Origin: Cryptomeria japonica
Lineage: Eukaryota; Streptophyta; Pinopsida; Cupressales; Cupressaceae
Length of the DNA stretch: 64,000 nt
Assembly: GCF_030272615.1 (NCBI RefSeq)
Contig: NC_081410.1
Span: 184,869,619-184,933,618 of the forward strand
Reading direction: 5' to 3'
Positions 58,840 through 64,000 of the stretch are shown one piece after another. Made by a program: the position numbers and the translations under genes. The first letter of the stretch is position 1, and every line of letters starts with the position of its first letter. The notes beneath the pieces are model-generated. The model saw only the letters and a program-made list of their open reading frames with translations. It was not told the origin of the DNA and did no database searches.

Positions 58840-59060
58840 TGAGGGTAAATGGATAAACCTGTGTCACACTTTGGTCCAACTATGGGTAGTCCATGAGTCC
58901 ACCCAATTTACTCCTGGGCCGCGTAGCGCTGAAATGGCGCCAGGAGTCCAACCAGACTATCGGTTATATAAATCGATATTTTTCGCACCGACCCCCATTT
59001 TCATCCTAAGGAGCTTTGGGAGTTTGGTCGAACTCACAAGGAGCTTATTTCCAGCCCCCA
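58840..59060 (+). promoter_or_regulatory. Promoter-like GC-richer islet with inverted repeat and TATA box
   Basis: ACTCCTGG (58910-58917) and CCAGGAGT (58940-58947) form a perfect 8-bp inverted repeat around GGCCGCGTAGCGC. GGTTATATAAATCG lies about 15 bp to the right. The islet stands out from AT-rich DNA on both sides and lies 400-500 bp upstream of the LINE ORF1. It could be the LINE promoter or an unrelated LTR fragment. Confidence 0.3.
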
Positions 59061-59506
59061 TTTTTCTAGGTAGGTTCATTTTTTTCCTTTTTTTATTGTT
59101 TTGTATTTGTAATTTAAAAAATTAATATATTTATTGCTATAATTATTTTTATTGAATAGTTTATCAATTTTTTGAAAATGTTTAGAATGAAAACATTAGA
59201 AAAATGTTAAAAATAAATTAAACCTAGCAAAATGTGAAAACCGACACTATGAAACTATTAAAAAAATATGCACATATACCTATTAAATAATTTAAAAAAA
59301 TCCATTTTCTCATTACCCTTACATATAAATCATAAAAAATTATAATCAATACACTACACATAAAAAAAAAATCGCCAGCGAGACACGGATGATTTGATTC
59401 AAAAATTTATAACTCGGCTCTGCAATTTCCATTGGACGTTAATGACAGATCAAAAGGGTTTTCAGTAAGACAGATAGGGCAGCAACAAGCAAAGGAAGAA
59501 GAAGAG

Positions 59507-60445
59507 ATGGTGGTGGACCTTCGAGTAGAGATGGAAGAAGACAACGAGTTTTGGGAGAAACAGGCAGTGATCGCTAGGATCATTGGACTTAATTGGTCAA
59601 GAAAAAACATCAAGCAGTGGGTGAATAAGAAGTGGGGAGATCGAATAGTCATTAAATTCATCCCTAAAGGTTTTTCTGTGGTTCTTTTTGAAAACCAATC
59701 AGAGAGAGACCGTATCATCAACCAGGAAAACTGGTTTGCAGAGGAGCATGCGGTTTATATTCAACCCTAGACTCCCAATTTCAATCCCATCCCTTTGGTA
59801 GTCTACTTATGGCCGATATGGGTTTATTTATATAATCTGCCAATCGAATATTGGAGCGAAGCTTATTTGGAAAAAATCAGTAGGTCACTTGGGACTGTAT
59901 TGGAAATAGATTTTGATGAGGAGAAAGATTTGTGCAAATCTATCAGAATAAGATTAGCGGCGGTCAAGAGATTTTCGGAATATATCACGCTTCATTCTGC
60001 TAATGGTTGGTTGAGACAGAAGCTTGAGATCGAAAGAGAGTTTTTTGATTGCTCCAGATGTGGCAGTAAGAGGCACAATGTTGAGGCATGTAGATTGTTT
60101 GTTAGAAAAGCAAGGAAATCAATTAAAAACCCGACACAACCATGGAGAAGAAAGCCAGAGAAAATGGTTACAAATTCAGTTAGTAATCTTAAAGAGCCAT
60201 CTTTACTTCAAAATCAAATTGGTTCTCCTTCGGCGAGGTGCGGGATTGCAGAGACGCAATCAGAGAATAAGCATGCAAACGTCCATACAACATCAGTAGC
60301 AGGAGAGGAGCCATCCAATCAAACAGAGGCGAGAGATAAAATAGGAGAAATGGAGCCGAAGTCCCCCAAAATATTTATCTATAACAAAGGATTATCAAAT
60401 ACGGAGATTGATCTGGACAAGGACTTTGAGGAAGAATTTTTTTAG
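59507..60445 (+). pseudogene. LINE ORF1, one in-frame stop
   Basis: From the ATG at 59507 the frame reads MVVDLRVEMEEDNEFWEKQ, and then VIARIIGLNWSRKNIKQWV, a DUF4283-type RNA-binding domain found in plant LINE ORF1s. It is interrupted by TAG at 59768, then continues in the same frame to 60445. The second part has the zinc knuckle CSRCGSKRHNVEAC (60048-60089), a perfect CX2CX4HX4C, and a basic linker. Coding similarity upstream in another frame (DDLIQKFITRL, near 59390) suggests the true start was displaced by a frameshift near 59460. In L1 elements ORF1 coats the RNA. Confidence 0.8.
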
Positions 60446-60639
60446 AAGGATGCTCTAGAAAACGTGGATCCGAGGTGTATTAGTCAATCAACAAACATTC
60501 TATTGGGGAAGGCAAAAGGACTTGGAGGAAGGAGAAGCAACCGACAAAAAAGGGAAGAAAGTGCAAATGAGAAAGGAATAGTCAGCGTGTTTGATTTTAT
60601 GAGGAAAACTAAGGGAGAAGGGATCTCTCTTAGCAAAAG

Positions 60640-63600
60640 ATGAAGATAACTACTTGGAATGTCAGGGGTCTATCAACTCCTGACAAAATACGCTCGATCA
60701 AACGAGCATTGGCTAGATGTAACAGTGACATATTTGCATTTCAAGAAACAAAAATGAATCTTGATAAGGCAGATCGCTTTATTAAGTCATGTAAGGTTTG
60801 GGAAGGCTTATTCCAAGAAGCCATTGGGACTGTCCGAGGTTTGGGTGTGATGTGGAACCCTTCCCAGGTTTAAGTATCCCTTTTGGAGAAAGTTGAGCAT
60901 TGGATGTTATGTTCAGTATCCAACTTTAAGGAAAATCTAAATTTCCCATTAATTAATGTATACGGTCCAATGAAAACTTTGGATAAGGCTCAGTTATGGA
61001 AGGTCCTCACGGATAAAATTTCAGTCATGGGAAATGACAAGATAGTAGTGGTTGGTGACTTCAACGCCCTACTAGATTTGGAAGAGAAACAGGGTGGTCT
61101 GAGAATGCCAAATAAGGTGATGGAAGACTTTAGAGATTTTGTCAATCAGAATCACTTAATGGATGTGACTCCCAAGAACGGGACCTTCACATGGACCAAC
61201 CGACGAGCAAACTTTGCTCATATATCAGAGCGGCTGGATAGGCATTTCATTGGAGAAGCTTGGTTGGAGTCATCCTTTCAGGTAGAAGCCTTCATTCTTC
61301 CAATCTCCGTGTCTGATCACTTCCCTGTAGAACTAAAATTGAGCGAGGCCCCAATAAAAGGAAGTAGTAGCTTCAAAATCTTGAGCATGTGGTGGAGAGA
61401 CCCCGAATTAATTTCTCTTTTACAACAATGGTGGTTAGAAAGCAATATATATAGGGGAACTCTAAGCTATGTCTTTGTGAAAAGATTAAAATTCCTTAAA
61501 GAAAAGATTAAAAAATGGAACTCTAATTCTTTCAAAAATATATTTGCATAGGAATAGAATAGAGGAAGAACTTAATCATATTAATCTAATCACTATAAAT
61601 TTAGGAATGTCAAATGATTCATACCATAGAGAAGTTGCACTCAAACAGGAATTGGCAGAAATTCTTTTGAGAGAAGAATGCTTTTGGAGAGACAAATCAA
61701 GGGAGCTTTGGATCAGAGAGGGCAATGCAAACATGAAGTTCTTTCATGCATCGGTAAAAGGAAATAGGATCAAGAACAGAATTTCGGAGATTGCAGACCA
61801 AGATGGTAACAGACACTCTACCCCAGATGCCATCGAGGAAGTAGCTATCACCTTTTTCAGAAATTTGCTTGGGGAAGCGGGGGAAAAAACTCTCATTATT
61901 TATTGACTGTGGAATGTATTCCTAACGAGATTTCAGAGGAAGAAAACAAATCGATTTGCAGCCCATTCATGATGGAGGAAGTCAAAAAGGCTATTTTTTA
62001 CCATCATTCGAATAAAGCCCTGGGGCCAGACGGGTTCACTATGGATTTTTTTCAGAAATGTTGGGTGTTCATGGGACCCGATATTCTCTGAGTTGTGGAA
62101 GACTTCAGGAAACATGGGAAGTTTGTTAAAGAGATCAATCATACAAATATAGCGTTGATTCCTAAAAAGAAGGACTGCTCTTCAATCACAGACTTCAAAC
62201 CAATATCTTTATGCAACTCCTTATACAAAATTATTTCTAAGGCCATGGTAAATAGGCTCAAACCAATTTTGTAGAGAATAATCTCGCCGGAGCAGCACAG
62301 ATTTACTCTGGGATGAGAAATTATGGAAAACATCATTTTGGCAGCAGAAACTATCCATTCAGTGTATTCATCTAGATTCCAAGGTATGGTCGTTAAACTA
62401 GATGTTTCCAAAGCTTATGATCGAGTGAAATGGGGCTTTTTAGTGGAGGTTCTTAGAAAGTTTGGGTTTGATAGTAAATGGCTAAGGTGTATTGTCCATT
62501 GTATTACCTCCGTTAATTTTTCAATATTGGTCAATGGGTCTGCATGCAGTTTTTTTCATGCTTCTAATGGGTTTTGACAAGGAGATCCTTTGTCGCCCTT
62601 ACTTTTTGTTCTCATGGTAGAATTTCTTGGTAGGCATATCAAGAACAAGGTTGGGATAGGTTCTTGGAAAGGATTTCTTATACATAATAGTCTGCCTACG
62701 ATCTCCCATTCAAAATTCGCGAACAATACCATTCTCTTTGGTACAACATCGGGAAGAGAAGCTCTCATCATCCGACAGGTGCTAGAAGATTATGAAACAG
62801 ATTTAGGTCACAGTATGAATAGGCAAAAGTCAAGGATATATTTCCTCAATACAAACAAGAGAACTCAAGACAAGATTTCAAGGGTGTTACAATTTGGTCA
62901 GGGTTCCTTTCCAATTCAATATCTCGGGGTCCCATTATTTGCAGATAGATTCAATAACAAACTCTGGGAGGAAGTAATCAACAAATGCAAAATTAAAATA
63001 GCCCTATGGAAGAACAAGTGGTTTTCACAGGCAGGTCGCATCCAAATGATTAAATCGGTGTTAGCCATTGTTCCCATCTACTATATGTCATGCTACAGGG
63101 CTTCACACAAGGCCTTGTCGGCATTGGACGACTTGTTAAAAAGTTTCATCTGGGAAGGCTCGTGGGAGGAGAAAAAGGTCCCATTGATCAATTGGGATAC
63201 AACTTGCTTACTTAAGGTGGATGGAGGAATAGGTCTTAGGAAGATGAATCTGCAGAACCTGGCTCTAGGTGCAAAACTTGCTTGGAAGATGTACAACAAT
63301 CTACAAAAAGGTTGGTGCAGGTTGATGTCTCTTAAATACTTGGATTCGCACAAGCCAGAAAGAATCTTCACCTTGGCAAACTTGACTGGTGGATCTCCCA
63401 TTTGGAAGTTTATTTGGGAGAGCCACAGGATCATAATAGAGCACTTATCTTGGAATTTAGGTGACGGTCGCAAGGCTAAATTTTGGAGGGATTCATGGAA
63501 CGAAGATAAAGCTCTGGAGGATGAGTTTGATGATCAAGATTGGATTAATGAAATGGAAGCTTCTATGGGTGTTTTGGTGGCAGATTACGTAGAAGAGGGC

Positions 63601-64000
63601 AATCCAAATAGACCAATAAAGTGGAAAAGGGTCGGTGAATCTCAGAATGCAAATAGTAAGAAGATGGCCGAAATCCTCAAAAATAGGGTAGTTCATTTGG
63701 CAGGCGGTAAAGACACCCTCATTTGGATAGCGGCTAAGTTAGGTTCATATAAGGTTAATTTAGGATATGAATTACAAAGGAAGAGGAGTGAAGATAGAAG
63801 TTGGTCGGCTCCCTTATGTTGGGATAAATGGGTGCTACCAAAATCAGGGGCTTTCCTTTTGATTGACCTGCATGGGAGAATCCTGACAAGCGACAGACTG
63901 AAAATCATAGGCATTGCAGGGCCTAGTAGATACTGCCTATGTAAAAGCGAGGAAGAAACTGCGGATCACCTTTTATTCAATTGTCCTTATGCAAGAAAGT
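60640..64000 (+). pseudogene. LINE ORF2: endonuclease, reverse transcriptase, zf-RVT start
   Basis: The endonuclease has all expected motifs: TWNVRG (60652), FQETK, INVYGP, VVVGDFNALLD (61050) and SVSDHFP (61308). RT follows: [39 protein letters not shown] and QGDPLSPLLF. The active site is FANN in place of FADD. Later come QYLGVPLF and WKNKWFSQAGRIQMIKSVL, then the zf-RVT-like CWDKWVLPKSG and ADHLLFNCPYA at the window edge. Stops at 60871, 62089, 62272, 62314 and 62575 and frameshifts near 61540 and 61905 break the frame. It would have nicked target DNA and primed reverse transcription there. Confidence 0.88.

Larger units (their letters stand above)
59380..64000 (+). mobile_element. L1-type plant LINE, inactive, running off the right edge
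   Basis: ORF1 (DUF4283-like with zinc knuckle), then ORF2 with endonuclease, reverse transcriptase and the start of a zf-RVT domain, in the standard order of plant L1 elements. ORF2 is broken by several stops and frameshifts and its RT active site is mutated. The 3' end and poly(A) tail lie outside the window. The 5' end is not defined. Confidence 0.9.

Overview
This window looks like intergenic DNA from a very large, repeat-rich seed-plant nuclear genome, with one ordinary host gene. The base composition is mostly AT-rich. There are decayed LTR retrotransposons of both plant superfamilies, a plant L1-type LINE with a zinc-knuckle ORF1, many local tandem duplications, and a two-exon gene of the plant MATE/DETOXIFICATION family. 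The low gene density and the age of the elements suggest a gymnosperm such as a conifer, but this is inference. Nothing in the window names the species.

Layout. 0.5-1.3 kb: the decayed 3' end of a multi-exon gene or transposase, whose last exon recurs at 8.02-8.09 kb. 2.45-4.55 kb: the 5' LTR, primer-binding site and gag of a Gypsy element, cut off at the protease active site. 5.4-8.0 kb: a Copia-type element with gag, protease, polypurine tract and 3' LTR but no integrase or reverse transcriptase. 8.2-9.9 kb: three local tandem duplications. 9.98-14.2 kb (minus): a large broken DDE-transposase-like gene split by an LTR-like insertion. 14.6-15.1 kb: a 155-bp duplication rich in CCGACGA-type motifs. 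16.5-17.3 kb: five copies of a 145-bp repeat. 19.8-21.5 kb: a purine block facing a pyrimidine block, then an array of palindromic CCATATGACC motifs. 22.3-22.7 kb: GA and TA microsatellites and a 29-bp palindromic array.

25.0-42.95 kb (minus): an old Ty3/Gypsy element of Tat/Ogre type (5' LTR, leader, gag, protease, G-patch, RT, RNase H, second RNase H, integrase). Its gag is interrupted by a structurally complete, younger element at 31.31-38.28 kb (plus). That inner element has two ~1.2-kb LTRs, a GACAC target-site duplication and one long gag/protease-like frame, with no polymerase. 45.6-46.0 kb: a 208-bp tandem duplication. 49.76-51.71 kb (minus): the MATE transporter gene. 55-56.3 kb: tandem duplications and a GT microsatellite. 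59.4 kb to the right edge: an L1-like LINE with a mutated reverse transcriptase active site.

How the parts relate. The only gene likely to be functional is the MATE transporter. The rest is transposon archaeology. Two independent gag/protease-only LTR elements (one Copia, one Gypsy) would need enzymes from other elements to move. The inner Gypsy-type element shares gag and zinc-finger-like motifs with the element it landed in, so a Tat-type element could have been its helper. I found no clearly novel cellular system. The most unusual items are the gag-only elements, the large DDE-type gene, and the palindromic and 145-bp arrays.
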